Position numbers and translations under genes: made by a program. A stretch of DNA of 64,000 nucleotides from Sphingobacterium detergens. Its GTDB lineage: Bacteria; Bacteroidota; Bacteroidia; Sphingobacteriales; Sphingobacteriaceae. The DNA is taken from NCBI RefSeq assembly GCF_003610355.1, contig NZ_RAPY01000004.1, positions 372,001 through 436,000 on the forward strand, read 5' to 3'. The notes beneath the pieces are model-generated. The model saw nothing but the letters and a program-made list of their open reading frames with translations. It was not told the origin of the DNA and ran no database searches. Below, piece after piece: positions 1 through 8,425 of the stretch (its first letter is position 1; each line of letters opens with the position of its first letter).

Positions 1-571
1 TCTGGGTGAAAAGATCTTTTTTGTCAATTGCGTTGGCAATTCCGGCAAGCGTAGTTCCGGTACCACAGGCGGTAAAGATATGTTGGTAGTCCTGTTGGAG
101 CTCATCGACAAGTTCGGCACAGCCTTTGGCTCCCAAGAGGCCATAGCCTCCTTCATGGACATAGAAGGCCGTTGGATCCTGACCGAAATAGTCGCTATAG
201 AGCTTTTCTTTGCCCCTATAGGAATCCCGATCTACATAAATAAGGTGCATCCCGAATAATTGACACATGGTCAGAACCGGATTATTAACCTGTTCATCAC
301 CTCTGACGAAAGCTGTCGTTTTGAGCCGGAATGTTGCTCCTGCACAAGCGGTCGCTAGCAAATGATTGCTCCATGCACCACCAAAAGTAACGATATGATT
401 TTTTTGGAGCTGCAATGCCTCCTGAAGATTGTACTTTAATTTTCGCCATTTGTTGCCCGAAATAAATGGATGGATCAGGTCGTCTCGCTTCAGTGTTACC
501 TTGATGTGCTTTTTTTCCCATAAAGGTAATGTGACTTCTGTTTCGGGGCTATGGATTTTGAATGGCAACAT
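1..571 (-). CDS. Partial PLP-dependent deaminase (ACC deaminase / D-cysteine desulfhydrase family)
   Basis: This gene reads leftward from an ATG at 571 and runs off the window edge, so only about 190 N-terminal residues are visible. The segment SGNKWRKLKYN has the lysine expected to bind pyridoxal phosphate, and GGAWSNH matches the phosphate-side asparagine motif of the family. A glycine-rich ACGTGTTLAG follows at about residue 170. Members either deaminate 1-aminocyclopropane-1-carboxylate or release sulfide from D-cysteine; the visible part does not separate the two. It is divergent from rluD, whose start is only 57 bases away, so the promoters must overlap. The family call is firm, the substrate is not. 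Confidence 0.8.
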   Translation of the reverse strand, partial: MLPFKIHSPETEVTLPLWEKKHIKVTLKRDDLIHPFISGNKWRKLKYNLQEALQLQKNHIVTFGGAWSNHLLATACAGATFRLKTTAFVRGDEQVNNPVLTMCQLFGMHLIYVDRDSYRGKEKLYSDYFGQDPTAFYVHEGGYGLLGAKGCAELVDELQQDYQHIFTACGTGTTLAGIANAIDKKDLFTQ

Positions 572-616
572 AACATTAAATGAAAACAAATTTAACGAAA
601 ATTGTTTCATTTGGTT

Positions 617-624
617 TATTTTTG
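617..624 (+). promoter_or_regulatory. Bacteroidota -7 promoter box of rluD
   Basis: TATTTTTG fits the TAnnTTTG consensus used by the Bacteroidota primary sigma factor. It ends four bases before ATG 629, so transcription would start at or very near the start codon. I see no clear -33 TTG at the usual distance, so support rests on the -7 box alone. Confidence 0.4.
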
Positions 625-628
625 TAGA

Positions 629-1675
629 ATGACAGAACAAATGGGATCGCAAGATCAAGAAGAACAAGAGTTATTTGAACATCTACGCATTGAAGTGGAT
701 AAGGGGCAAGCTTTACTCCGTATTGATAAATATCTGATGAATAGGGTGGAAAATGCGACAAGAAGCAAAATTCAGCATGCCATTGAAGCAGGTTCTGTCA
801 TGGTTAACGGAAAAGAGATCAAGGCGAGCTATAAAGTCAGACCAGAGGATGTCATTACGTTGGTATTACCAGATCCACCACGCGATAATGAGGTTTACCC
901 CGAAAATATTCCGTTAGACATAAAATACGAAGATGACGATGTCCTTATTGTAAATAAAGAAGCTGGGATGGTTGTTCACCCAGGTTATAATAATTATACA
1001 GGTACATTGGTTAATGCATTGACTTATCATATACAACAGCTGCCACAGTTGCCGGGAAATTCAGACCGTCCCGGTCTGGTACATCGAATAGACAAAGATA
1101 CTTCCGGATTGTTGGTGATCGCTAAGAACGAAAAATCGATGGCATTTTTGGCTAAGCAATTTTTCGATCATAGCATTACCCGTAAATATATTGCCTTGGT
1201 ATGGGGTGATTTGAAAGAGGATGGAACGATTACTGGTTACATTGGTCGTCATTTGAAAGATAGACGTATTATGGCCATGTACGATAGTGAGGACAAAGGA
1301 AGATGGTCCGTGACGCATTATAAAGTACTGGAACGATTGGGTTATGTGACTTTGATCGAATGCCAGTTGGAGACGGGGCGTACACATCAAATTCGTACGC
1401 ACATGCAATCCATTGGTCATCCATTGTTTAATGATGCGATGTACGGCGGGGATAAAATATTAAAAGGAACTGTCTTCTCAAAATATAAGCAATTTGTGGA
1501 CAATTGCTTTAACCTGCTTCCGCGACAGGCGCTTCACGCACAGGTATTGGGATTTATTCATCCGACTTCAAAAGAAAATATCTATTTTGAGGTACCATAT
1601 CCTGAAGATTTTCGTTTAGCTTTAGAAAAGTGGCGTGGTTACGCCGCAAATTCCATGGCTGTAGAAAATGATTAA
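629..1675 (+). CDS. rluD: RluD-type 23S rRNA pseudouridine synthase
   Basis: A 348-residue RluA-family pseudouridine synthase, which isomerises specific uridines in 23S rRNA helix 69 or nearby. An S4 RNA-binding domain covers roughly residues 18-80. The catalytic segment HRIDKDTSGLL has its aspartate at about residue 155, and RTHQIRTHM lies further on. I start at ATG 629 and not at the upstream in-frame TTG at 602, because a -7 promoter box (TATTTTTG, 617-624) ends four bases before this ATG. A class IV aminotransferase follows 20 bases downstream on the same strand, probably co-transcribed. Exact target uridines are inferred from family only. Confidence 0.88.
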   Translation: MTEQMGSQDQEEQELFEHLRIEVDKGQALLRIDKYLMNRVENATRSKIQHAIEAGSVMVNGKEIKASYKVRPEDVITLVLPDPPRDNEVYPENIPLDIKYEDDDVLIVNKEAGMVVHPGYNNYTGTLVNALTYHIQQLPQLPGNSDRPGLVHRIDKDTSGLLVIAKNEKSMAFLAKQFFDHSITRKYIALVWGDLKEDGTITGYIGRHLKDRRIMAMYDSEDKGRWSVTHYKVLERLGYVTLIECQLETGRTHQIRTHMQSIGHPLFNDAMYGGDKILKGTVFSKYKQFVDNCFNLLPRQALHAQVLGFIHPTSKENIYFEVPYPEDFRLALEKWRGYAANSMAVEND

Positions 1676-1695
1676 AATTTAGAAAACAAATAAAG

Positions 1696-2562
1696 ATGCC
1701 GACAAACTATATCAATTTTAACGGCAATGTAGTGCCGGAAGAACAGGAAATATTTAGCGTAGAAAATAGAGGCTTTCGCTATGGTGATGGATTGTTTGAA
1801 ACCATGTTGTATAAAGATGGTGATATTCGTTTTCTGAACTTTCATGTAGCGCGCTTGCAACAGGGGATGGAATTGATACACCTTGATGATGCGAATCTTT
1901 TTGACGAATTTTTTATCCGTTCAAGATCGGAGGAGCTGATTCGTAAGAATAACATGTTGGGACAGCAGGTTCGTATTCGATTGATTGTATTTCGGATGGG
2001 TGGTGGATTATATAGTCCAACCACAAATAAACCGGGATTTGTCTTGCAGGTACAACGCATAGAACCCAATCTGCGAGATAAGAAAGTCGGTCTGATCGTG
2101 GGCTTATATAGTGAGTTCAAAAAGCCTTATAGTGATTTGTCAAAACTAAAATCGCTCAATTCGCAAATTTATGTACTGGCGGGTATCTATAAGAAAAAAA
2201 TGGCCTTTGATGATGTATTGATCTTAAATCAGGAAGGTTACCTTTGTGAGTCCTTGACCTCAAATATCTTCGTGTATTACGAAAAAATATTATATACGCC
2301 TGCGCTATCCGAGGGATGTATCGAAGGTGTCATGCGACGGGTAGTGATGGATATGGCACGGTCTGAAGGGATTGAAGTTGTGGAGGCACAAATAAGCGCT
2401 GAAATCATGAAAAGAGCGGATGAGATTTTTTGTACCAATGCGGTACAAGGGGTGCAATGGGTCATGGGCTACAAGCAGAAACGCTATTTCAACAAGATAT
2501 CACGGATATTGCAAGAAAAATTGCTGAGTTGGAATTATGATTCAAACGAGGAGCAAAGCTAA
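1696..2562 (+). CDS. Class IV aminotransferase (IlvE / aminodeoxychorismate lyase-like)
   Basis: A 288-residue fold-type IV PLP enzyme. The N-terminal ENRGFRYGDGLFET is the family hallmark. SKLKSLN near the middle supplies the probable PLP lysine, and CESLTSNIF follows with the conserved glutamate and the phosphate-binding region. Members include branched-chain aminotransferases, D-amino-acid transaminases and PabC. The length and the weak N-terminal match fit the PabC-like group better than IlvE, but the substrate cannot be fixed. It sits 20 bases after rluD and ends just before a bidirectional terminator shared with the convergent FMN reductase. Confidence 0.8.
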   Translation: MPTNYINFNGNVVPEEQEIFSVENRGFRYGDGLFETMLYKDGDIRFLNFHVARLQQGMELIHLDDANLFDEFFIRSRSEELIRKNNMLGQQVRIRLIVFRMGGGLYSPTTNKPGFVLQVQRIEPNLRDKKVGLIVGLYSEFKKPYSDLSKLKSLNSQIYVLAGIYKKKMAFDDVLILNQEGYLCESLTSNIFVYYEKILYTPALSEGCIEGVMRRVVMDMARSEGIEVVEAQISAEIMKRADEIFCTNAVQGVQWVMGYKQKRYFNKISRILQEKLLSWNYDSNEEQS

Positions 2563-2584
2563 GTTTGCAAGAAATAATTGATAA

Positions 2585-2624
2585 ACATACAAAAAGCCAA
2601 GATTAATCTTGGCTTTTTGTATGT
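2585..2624. terminator. Bidirectional terminator, perfect 40-bp palindrome
   Basis: Two 20-base arms (2585-2604 and 2605-2624) are exact reverse complements with a GC core AAGCCAAG and A/T tracts on both flanks. It can therefore end transcripts from both convergent genes. The stop codon of the leftward FMN reductase (2603-2605) lies at the centre of the palindrome. Confidence 0.85.
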
Positions 2625-3178
2625 ACTATTCTGATGATCCAGTGCTCAAAAGCCTTTTTGAAGTCAAGGAGGAAGTCTTTTGTTTTTTGTAATTCAACTT
2701 TTCCGCTCCCGCCGATACACTCTTTTATATTACCAAGATAAGCTTCGGGTTGCTGCATGGGATAGATATTGACAAATACCAAGGACTGCCGGATATGATG
2801 GTTTGCACCGAAACCACCATAAGCTCCTGTCGAAGAGGAGATGATGGCTCCCGGTTTGCCATCCCATTTATTCTTCCCGTATGGCCGGGATCCTACATCT
2901 ATTGCATTTTTTAGTACAGCAGGTACGGAGCGATTATATTCAGGTGTAATGAACAGAATAGCATCCAGTGCTGCGACCTCTTTACGAAACCGGATATAAC
3001 TTTCGGGCGGATTGCCTTCGTCGTCAAAATCCTGATTGTATAAGGGAAGATCACCAATTTCAAGAATACGATAGTTAAACTTATTAGGTGTTTGTTCAAG
3101 AATAAAATCAGCTATCTTTCTATTATAGGATTGTTTCCTCAAACTGCCGACGATGATTCCAATGCTGTAAGTATTCAT
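2603..3178 (-). CDS. NADPH-dependent FMN reductase / quinone reductase
   Basis: A 191-residue flavodoxin-like flavoprotein. The N-terminal IVGSLRKQSYNRK is the FMN phosphate loop, TPEYNRSVPAVLKNAID is the typical substrate/flavin segment, and SSTGAYGGFG forms the second flavin loop. Members pass electrons from NAD(P)H to FMN, quinones or azo dyes. The start is ATG 3178; an in-frame TTG at 3190 would add four residues that match nothing. The last codons lie inside the shared terminator, so the C-terminus is set by the hairpin sequence. It is expressed alone. Confidence 0.85.
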   Translation of the reverse strand: MNTYSIGIIVGSLRKQSYNRKIADFILEQTPNKFNYRILEIGDLPLYNQDFDDEGNPPESYIRFRKEVAALDAILFITPEYNRSVPAVLKNAIDVGSRPYGKNKWDGKPGAIISSSTGAYGGFGANHHIRQSLVFVNIYPMQQPEAYLGNIKECIGGSGKVELQKTKDFLLDFKKAFEHWIIRIVHTKSQD

Positions 3179-3395
3179 ACTCAAGTTCAATTAAAGTATT
3201 AATAGTATTATTGGTTGAACAATTTGCTCCCTAAAAAGTTTCTCTGTTTTTGAATGTAAAAATAAAACTAAGTTGTTTGTGCTGAATAGATTAAGTTTTT
3301 GTTAACAAAAATTAACATTTATCATTTAATCTTTTGCATACAGTTTGTTGTCGTATTGTAAAGAATAAATTACAAAACTAAGGGAGGAGCTACTT

Positions 3396-3938
3396 ATGAA
3401 AAAAATGTTTTACACCGCTGCTATCATTGCAGGTCTTTTTGTGGCTGGGACAGCTGATGCACAGGTAAGTATCAGCGTAAATATTGGGAGTCAGCCAAGT
3501 TGGGGACCGGTGGGTTATGATTATGCCCGTTATTATTACATGCCTGAATACAATATGTATTATGATGTACCCGCGAGATGTTATGTTTACTATGACAATG
3601 GAGGTTGGATAAGAAGGGCGAGTTTACCAAGAAGATATCGGCATTATGATTTTTATAGGGCGCATAAAGTAGTGATCAATGATCGCACACCTTGGCATCA
3701 CCATGACCGTTATAGAAGCAGATATGGCCACTCACGGGGCAGACAGGTTTCTATCCGGGATAGTCACCATGGACGTAGTGGATATTCCTTTGCGAGTGAA
3801 CGTAGTGTAAGACGAGATCATTCCTGGGGTGAGAGCAATAGAAGACATAACGATAGAGGAAGAGGGCGTGGGCGCGGATACGGAGATAGAGATAATGACC
3901 GACACGAGCACGGACACAGAGGGAGACATAGAGATTAA
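3396..3938 (+). CDS. Secreted Tyr/Arg/His-rich basic protein, function unknown
   Basis: A 180-residue exported protein. Residues 1-22 form a signal peptide ending in ADAQ. The mature N-terminal half is rich in tyrosine and glycine. The C-terminal half is dominated by Arg, His, Gly, Ser and Asp, with RGRGRGRG runs, and reads as low-complexity and probably disordered. Similar short tyrosine/arginine-rich periplasmic proteins are common in Sphingobacteriaceae without known function. A strong purine-rich Shine-Dalgarno (AGGGAGGAG, about 3379-3388) precedes the ATG, which is unusual in this phylum and suggests high translation. The start is clear; the function is not. Confidence 0.75.
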   Translation: MKKMFYTAAIIAGLFVAGTADAQVSISVNIGSQPSWGPVGYDYARYYYMPEYNMYYDVPARCYVYYDNGGWIRRASLPRRYRHYDFYRAHKVVINDRTPWHHHDRYRSRYGHSRGRQVSIRDSHHGRSGYSFASERSVRRDHSWGESNRRHNDRGRGRGRGYGDRDNDRHEHGHRGRHRD

Positions 3939-3981
3939 TTGGATGTGTCTAGTTTGAGTATCTTAATCGTTTAATAGGAAA

Positions 3982-4012
3982 GGGACTTGTCGCAAGACAG
4001 GCCCCTTTTTTT
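3982..4012 (+). terminator. Rho-independent terminator
   Basis: The stem GGGACTTGTC pairs with GACAGGCCCC (one mismatch, one wobble) around a GCAA tetraloop and is followed by seven T. It ends the secreted basic protein transcript. Confidence 0.8.
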
Positions 4013-4133
4013 ATAGCATTGATTTTGGCTGAGTTAGTCTTTTGTATAGTGTAATTTCTAGATAGATGCTAAAATTTTATAACGATATGTTCAATAAAAT
4101 AAAGTGTAAGGAATAAATCACAGGATATAAAGC

Positions 4134-4162
4134 GTTGATTCATGAAAATTATCTTAATTTTG
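4134..4162 (+). promoter_or_regulatory. Promoter of deacetylase lipoprotein gene
   Basis: TTG at 4135-4137 and TAATTTTG at 4155-4162 are separated by 17 bases. This is close to the Bacteroidota TTG / TAnnTTTG arrangement. The leader to ATG 4248 would be about 80 bases. Confidence 0.5.
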
Positions 4163-4247
4163 CGACAGGAGCATAGGAAGTGACTTTAATAAAGTAGGGC
4201 ATTTTGTGTGCAAAAGATAGCATGTGGCGTGTAAGTTAATTTATGTA

Positions 4248-5174
4248 ATGGGAAAAGTAATTAAATCAAGCTTTGTATTGATGGGCTTGGGAATAGCTAG
4301 TTTAGGATTACAGTCTTGTAATCAAAACAGTGGTAAAAAGGAAGAAAAGGGTGTTACTGTCGATTCTGTACAGCACAAGAAAGATAGTCTAATTGTTGTG
4401 CAGGATTCTATTACAAAAGTGGATTCGCTGCGCAAGGATTCCATTACCAAAATGGAGGCGAATGTTTCCTATAGTGGCGCCAAAGATACCACAGTTTTAT
4501 TGACGGACTCTGTTTCGCCGCGATATATTTATCTTACTTTTGATGACGGCCCGCTTAATGGTAGCCAGTATTTGGATTCTATCGCAACAGCGAAGGGTAT
4601 CAAGATCAATGCATTTTTGATTGGTGAGCATGATAAGATGAGCAAAAAATTACACGGCTATACAGAGCGGTATAAAAATAACCCGCTGGTCGATTGCTAC
4701 AATCATAGTTATTGGCATGCGCATAATAAGTATAGTACATTTTATTCAAATCCACAGACCGCATTTGAAGATTTTGAATTGGCAGAACAATCTCTGGGCC
4801 TGGAGCACAAAATCGTGAGACTCCCCGGAAGAAATATCTGGTATGTAGGGGATCGTAAAAAAGTTGATCTAAAAAGCGGCGCTTCTACCGCAGAGCTACT
4901 GCACCAAAACGGTTATAAAATTATGGGGTGGGATTGCGAATGGAAGATTAATGGTGTGACAGGTAAACCGGATTTGTCAGTTAACCAGCTGTATACACAG
5001 ATGAAAAACTTGCTTCGTAAAGGTACATCCTACACAAAAAATAATGTTGTCCTGTTGACCCATGATAATATGTACCAAACGAAAAAAGGACAGAAATTAC
5101 TGTCAGATTTAATTGATAGTCTTAAACAACATCCGAACTATCGCTTTGAGTTTATGCGCAATTATCCACAATAG
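4248..5174 (+). CDS. Polysaccharide deacetylase (NodB) lipoprotein
   Basis: A 308-residue predicted lipoprotein. A signal segment ends in LGLQSC with the lipid-carrying cysteine at about residue 24. A Ser/Asp/Lys-rich linker covers roughly 25-90, and a NodB-type domain follows. The motif YLTFDDGP supplies the metal/catalytic aspartates, and CYNHSYWHAHNK has the His-x3-His pair used for metal binding. Family members remove acetyl groups from chitin, peptidoglycan or capsule sugars; the substrate is unknown here. I chose ATG 4248 over an in-frame start at 4224 because it gives a proper lipoprotein signal. It is a single-gene unit between its own promoter and terminator. Confidence 0.8.
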   Translation: MGKVIKSSFVLMGLGIASLGLQSCNQNSGKKEEKGVTVDSVQHKKDSLIVVQDSITKVDSLRKDSITKMEANVSYSGAKDTTVLLTDSVSPRYIYLTFDDGPLNGSQYLDSIATAKGIKINAFLIGEHDKMSKKLHGYTERYKNNPLVDCYNHSYWHAHNKYSTFYSNPQTAFEDFELAEQSLGLEHKIVRLPGRNIWYVGDRKKVDLKSGASTAELLHQNGYKIMGWDCEWKINGVTGKPDLSVNQLYTQMKNLLRKGTSYTKNNVVLLTHDNMYQTKKGQKLLSDLIDSLKQHPNYRFEFMRNYPQ

Positions 5175-5194
5175 GGAATTTACACAATCTATAT

Positions 5195-5247
5195 AATTTA
5201 GCCCTAAATCAGTAGTATAAGATTACTGGTTTAGGGCTAAATTTTTA
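5195..5247. terminator. Bidirectional terminator
   Basis: An 18-base stem (5197-5214 with 5224-5241, one wobble) contains TTTAGCCCTAAA and is followed by a T run on the plus strand and an A/T run on the minus strand. It separates the deacetylase lipoprotein from the convergent PhnA gene. Confidence 0.8.
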
Positions 5248-5267
5248 TAGGGGAAGAATTCCTCTTC

Positions 5268-5849
5268 TTAGTTTTGTTTGCGTAGATATTTTGTCAATAT
5301 GACGATTGTCTGGCCTTCAATTTTTCCTTCGATCTGCTCAATATTATCAGCTACTAATCGGATATTTTTAACCACAGTACCTAAGGTTGCTTTGAGCGAA
5401 GAGCCTTTTACATCCAATGTTTTTGTAAGCACAACCGTATCGCCTTCTAATAATCGCTGTCCGATGCTATCTTCATGAAAAGAAACGTAACCGTCGTTTT
5501 CATGATCTCCGGTTTTCTTTGCCTCGGCTAATGTTTCATCATCAAGGTAGAGGATATCGAGTGCTTCGGAAGCCCAGCCTTCATTTTTCAGACGATTTAA
5601 CATGCGCCAGCAGACAATCTGTACAGCAGGGATTTCTGACCACATGGCATTCGGTAGAAATTTCCAGTCTTCAGGATTTAATTGCTCTGTTTTGTTGAGC
5701 TGGTTGGCCAATGTTGCTGAAATCAGTAGGGTGTTATCCAAAGTTGAACTGGTTTCCGGAGGTAATGTATAGGTTATTAAGTCCGTTACAGTGTCTGTCA
5801 GCTCACATTTTCCGCCAGCTCGCGCTAGTAATTGTTCTTCTAATTTCAT
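5268..5849 (-). CDS. phnA: PhnA-domain protein
   Basis: A 193-residue protein whose last 70 residues match the PhnA (YjdM) C-terminal domain: GDTVVLTKTLDVKGSS, TLGTVVKNIRLV and GQTIVILTKYLRK. PhnA was named for its place next to phosphonate genes in E. coli, but its role is not settled and no phosphonate genes are near. Bacteroidota members usually carry an N-terminal zinc ribbon. Here the segment GGKCELTD keeps only the first cysteine of the expected pair, so metal binding may be lost. It is a single leftward gene between two terminators. Confidence 0.8.
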   Translation of the reverse strand: MKLEEQLLARAGGKCELTDTVTDLITYTLPPETSSTLDNTLLISATLANQLNKTEQLNPEDWKFLPNAMWSEIPAVQIVCWRMLNRLKNEGWASEALDILYLDDETLAEAKKTGDHENDGYVSFHEDSIGQRLLEGDTVVLTKTLDVKGSSLKATLGTVVKNIRLVADNIEQIEGKIEGQTIVILTKYLRKQN

Positions 5850-6021
5850 ATCTGTTTCTATAAAAGCCCAAAAATAAGAATATAAATTGTAGTAAGTTGT
5901 CGTTGCTAAAATAAAGCTGGTCTTTCTCTAAAAAAAATAGGATGAGCTGTTATATTGGTACTGAATTTGTACGCTAACGAAGTTGGAAAAGATTATTAAC
6001 TGAAATAAATATACAAATCAT

Positions 6022-6891
6022 ATGAAATGGCAAGGAGGTAAACAAAGTGGCAATTTTGAGGATCGTAGAGGTATGTCCGGTGGTGGAAAGCTAGCATTGG
6101 GAGGTATAGGGGGGATCATCGTATTGGTTATTGGTTTTCTGATGGGTGGCGATCCCATGCAGTTGTTGCAACAGGCGCAAAATATGGGTGGGCAAACGGA
6201 GCAGTCTGGGCAACCGCGTGAACTGAACCCTGAGGAAAAGAGGTTAACTGAGTTTTCGTTGACTGTACTTCAGAGTACAGAAGATATCTGGGCTAAGCTA
6301 TTTAAAGAGCAAATGCAGCAAAATTATACGCCAACTACCCTGGTTTTTTATGATGGTGGTACGCAGACAGACGGTTGTGGGATGGGACAGGCTTCGTATG
6401 GGCCATTTTATTGCCCTGGAGATCAGAAAATCTATTTGGACCTGACCTTTAACCGCGAACTTTCCGATAAATTTGGTGCCAAGGGGGAATTTGCCATGGC
6501 TTATGTTATTGCACACGAGGTAGGGCATCATATTCAACAACTGGTCGGATTATTACCTAAAACCAATCAAGCCCGCGGGAAACTAAGTGAACGTGAAAAC
6601 AACAAGATTTCGGTCATGACTGAACTTCAAGCTGATTTCTATGCTGGTGTATGGGCGCATTACCTCAATGAATACACGGATATAAAAATAGATTATAACG
6701 ATATCGTGGATGGTATGAAAGCCGCAGAAGCGGTAGGGGATGATAAATTACAGACGGCTGCGCAAGGCTATGCTGTTCCAGAATCTTTTACACATGGAAC
6801 CTCAGCGCAACGAATGACTTGGTTTAAAAAAGGATATGACTCAGGGGACATGCGCGCCGGAAATACGTTTGAGGATCCAAGTCTGAGATAG
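6022..6891 (+). CDS. YpfJ-type neutral zinc metallopeptidase
   Basis: A 289-residue membrane-anchored protein of the YpfJ / KPN_02809 family. A glycine-rich cytoplasmic start is followed by one transmembrane helix at about 24-42 (LALGGIGGIIVLVIGFLMGG). The HEVGHH zinc motif lies near residue 164, and an ELQADFYAGVWA glutamate follows at about 200, as in zincin peptidases. GCGMGQASYGPFYCPGDQ is the signature upstream segment of the family. Substrates are not known. It is transcribed alone and followed by a clear terminator. Confidence 0.85.
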   Translation: MKWQGGKQSGNFEDRRGMSGGGKLALGGIGGIIVLVIGFLMGGDPMQLLQQAQNMGGQTEQSGQPRELNPEEKRLTEFSLTVLQSTEDIWAKLFKEQMQQNYTPTTLVFYDGGTQTDGCGMGQASYGPFYCPGDQKIYLDLTFNRELSDKFGAKGEFAMAYVIAHEVGHHIQQLVGLLPKTNQARGKLSERENNKISVMTELQADFYAGVWAHYLNEYTDIKIDYNDIVDGMKAAEAVGDDKLQTAAQGYAVPESFTHGTSAQRMTWFKKGYDSGDMRAGNTFEDPSLR

Positions 6892-6937
6892 TAAGAATAG
6901 ATTCCATAAGTGCTACCAACTGTAGTATGGTAAAGAT

Positions 6938-6967
6938 AAGCCCTATAAATTTTTATGGGGCTTTTTA
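6938..6967. terminator. Bidirectional terminator
   Basis: AAGCCCTATAAA (6938-6949) pairs with TTTATGGGGCTT (6952-6963, one wobble), followed by T5. It separates the zinc peptidase from the convergent acyltransferase, whose stop codon lies at its right edge. Confidence 0.75.
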
Positions 6968-7945
6968 TTGGACCAATAAATTACAGCCTCGAATATCGCT
7001 TTGGTCAAAACGCCCCAGTATCTCAAATGAACCATCCTGATACACTTTTCCGAGATCCTGTGTTGCTATAAATGAACAAGAGTAGCGGTTGGCTAAGTCG
7101 ATGACATTAATGCCTCCGGTTCTGTCGGAGGAAATTAAACTCAAAGGATCATTTGTATCGCGAATTAATACTTTCATCCATTTGGGCAAATGGAAAATCC
7201 CTTGACCCGAAGAGTACCCCTGTGACAATAATTCGGTCATGCCATATTCTGAGTGGATCCCACTGACCTTAAAAGCATCCTCAAGCAGTTGGTGAATTTC
7301 CTGTTTCACCATTTCTTTGCGTTTACCTTTCATTCCGCCAGTTTCCATGATAATCAGTTCCGGAAATTCAAAAGCATATTGCTCAATGAAATCAAGCAAG
7401 GCATAGGTGACACCAAAAAGGATGGTTTTAGTTCCGTTATCTTTTAATTGAACAAGTGTATCATATAGCTCCTGATGATTGTAGAGGAAATAATTACTCT
7501 CCGTTTGTTTACTCTGTTTCATCAAATCATCGATCATGTAGATCAGGGACGAACCACTTCTTTCCAGATAGGATGGGAGTAGGGCCAAAACAGCGATATC
7601 CGTAATCGGTCCATAGAAATCTTCGAATATACGTCGAAAAGTTTGCTCATAGATGGATACATCGGCAACAAGATGTTTGGATGTGACCATACCTGTTGTG
7701 CCTGAGCTTGAAAACACAATTTGGGGATCCATTCCGGCAGCCAGGACTTTTTGTGTTTTGAAAAATTCTATCGGCAGGAAGGGGATCTCGCTATAATGCT
7801 TGACTTGATTTTTTTCTTTACCTATCAGCGAAACATAGTCTCGGTAAACCTGACAATGCAGCAGTTGGAAGTGATAAGTTTCTAAACAATGTTGATTAAA
7901 GTCGTCTTCTGTTTGAATTGCAAAAAAATCCGTCCAATTCGTCAT
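6965..7945 (-). CDS. LuxE/PaaK-like acyltransferase (acyl-protein synthetase family)
   Basis: A 326-residue adenylate-forming-like protein related to LuxE. The segment VFSSSGTTGMVTSKH is the Ser/Thr/Gly-rich ATP loop of this superfamily. SEYGMTELLSQGY matches the acyl-adenylate motif, and FIATQDLGKVY the hinge region. LuxE passes fatty acids from ATP to a protein thioester in light-producing bacteria, but no lux reductase or luciferase genes are near. In Bacteroidota such orphan acyltransferases occur alone and have no proven role. The gene is read leftward and shares its terminator with the zinc peptidase. The family call is good, the substrate unknown. Confidence 0.75.
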   Translation of the reverse strand: MTNWTDFFAIQTEDDFNQHCLETYHFQLLHCQVYRDYVSLIGKEKNQVKHYSEIPFLPIEFFKTQKVLAAGMDPQIVFSSSGTTGMVTSKHLVADVSIYEQTFRRIFEDFYGPITDIAVLALLPSYLERSGSSLIYMIDDLMKQSKQTESNYFLYNHQELYDTLVQLKDNGTKTILFGVTYALLDFIEQYAFEFPELIIMETGGMKGKRKEMVKQEIHQLLEDAFKVSGIHSEYGMTELLSQGYSSGQGIFHLPKWMKVLIRDTNDPLSLISSDRTGGINVIDLANRYSCSFIATQDLGKVYQDGSFEILGRFDQSDIRGCNLLVQ

Positions 7946-8014
7946 AGCATTTAAATTTTGATGGACAAAATTAGCTAAAATTTAGAAATATTGAGGGGAT
8001 ATCGCAAACACTAT

Positions 8015-8425
8015 TTATTTGACAAAATCTAAAATTTGGATGGATTTTTCATTATCTTCTTTTAAATAAATTGCAATAAATTTGGCTTCTCTGATTTGAG
8101 AATTGTTATTAAACATTAGGATCTTTACATTTTTTGGCTCATAAAACGAGTCGCCAGATTGTAATAACTTTGGTTTTTGTCCTGCTATTTCAAAGGTAAT
8201 TTCACCCTCAACGACAAAACCGATCACTGGACATGGGTGGAAATGTGCGGGTGCTTTTTGCGCTTTTTTTAATGTGATTTTTTGCATTTCCACCTGATGC
8301 AAATGCTGATCTAGTATAATATGTTGTAAATCTTCTCGTTGAATTATGTTTTTCTGAGCTTTACAGGAAAAAGACAGTAGCATCAGAAGTAAGATAAGTG
8401 TCGATTTTATTTTAGAAAATTTCAT
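8015..8425 (-). CDS. Cupin-domain lipoprotein
   Basis: A 136-residue exported protein. The N-terminus up to LLSFSC is a lipoprotein signal with the modified cysteine at about residue 21. The rest is a single small cupin barrel: APAHFHPCPVIGFVVEGEI supplies the His-x-His and glutamate of motif 1, and SGDSFYEP leads motif 2. The usual motif-2 histidine is not obvious, so metal binding may be partial. Its ATG overlaps the stop of the upstream cupin gene (ATGA), which shows translational coupling. It is the last gene of a four-gene operon with a Crp/Fnr regulator and a tautomerase. Confidence 0.75.
   Translation of the reverse strand: MKFSKIKSTLILLLMLLSFSCKAQKNIIQREDLQHIILDQHLHQVEMQKITLKKAQKAPAHFHPCPVIGFVVEGEITFEIAGQKPKLLQSGDSFYEPKNVKILMFNNNSQIREAKFIAIYLKEDNEKSIQILDFVK

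Larger units (their letters stand above)
3939..4247. other. Intergenic region holding a terminator and a promoter
   Basis: This 309-base gap holds the terminator of the secreted basic protein (3982-4012) and the promoter of the next lipoprotein gene (4134-4162). Nothing else was recognised. Confidence 0.6.

Noticed and set aside
297..521. Leftward ORF of 74 codons near the window start.
   Set aside because: It is out of frame with the ACC-deaminase-like gene, which covers the same bases with clear motifs.
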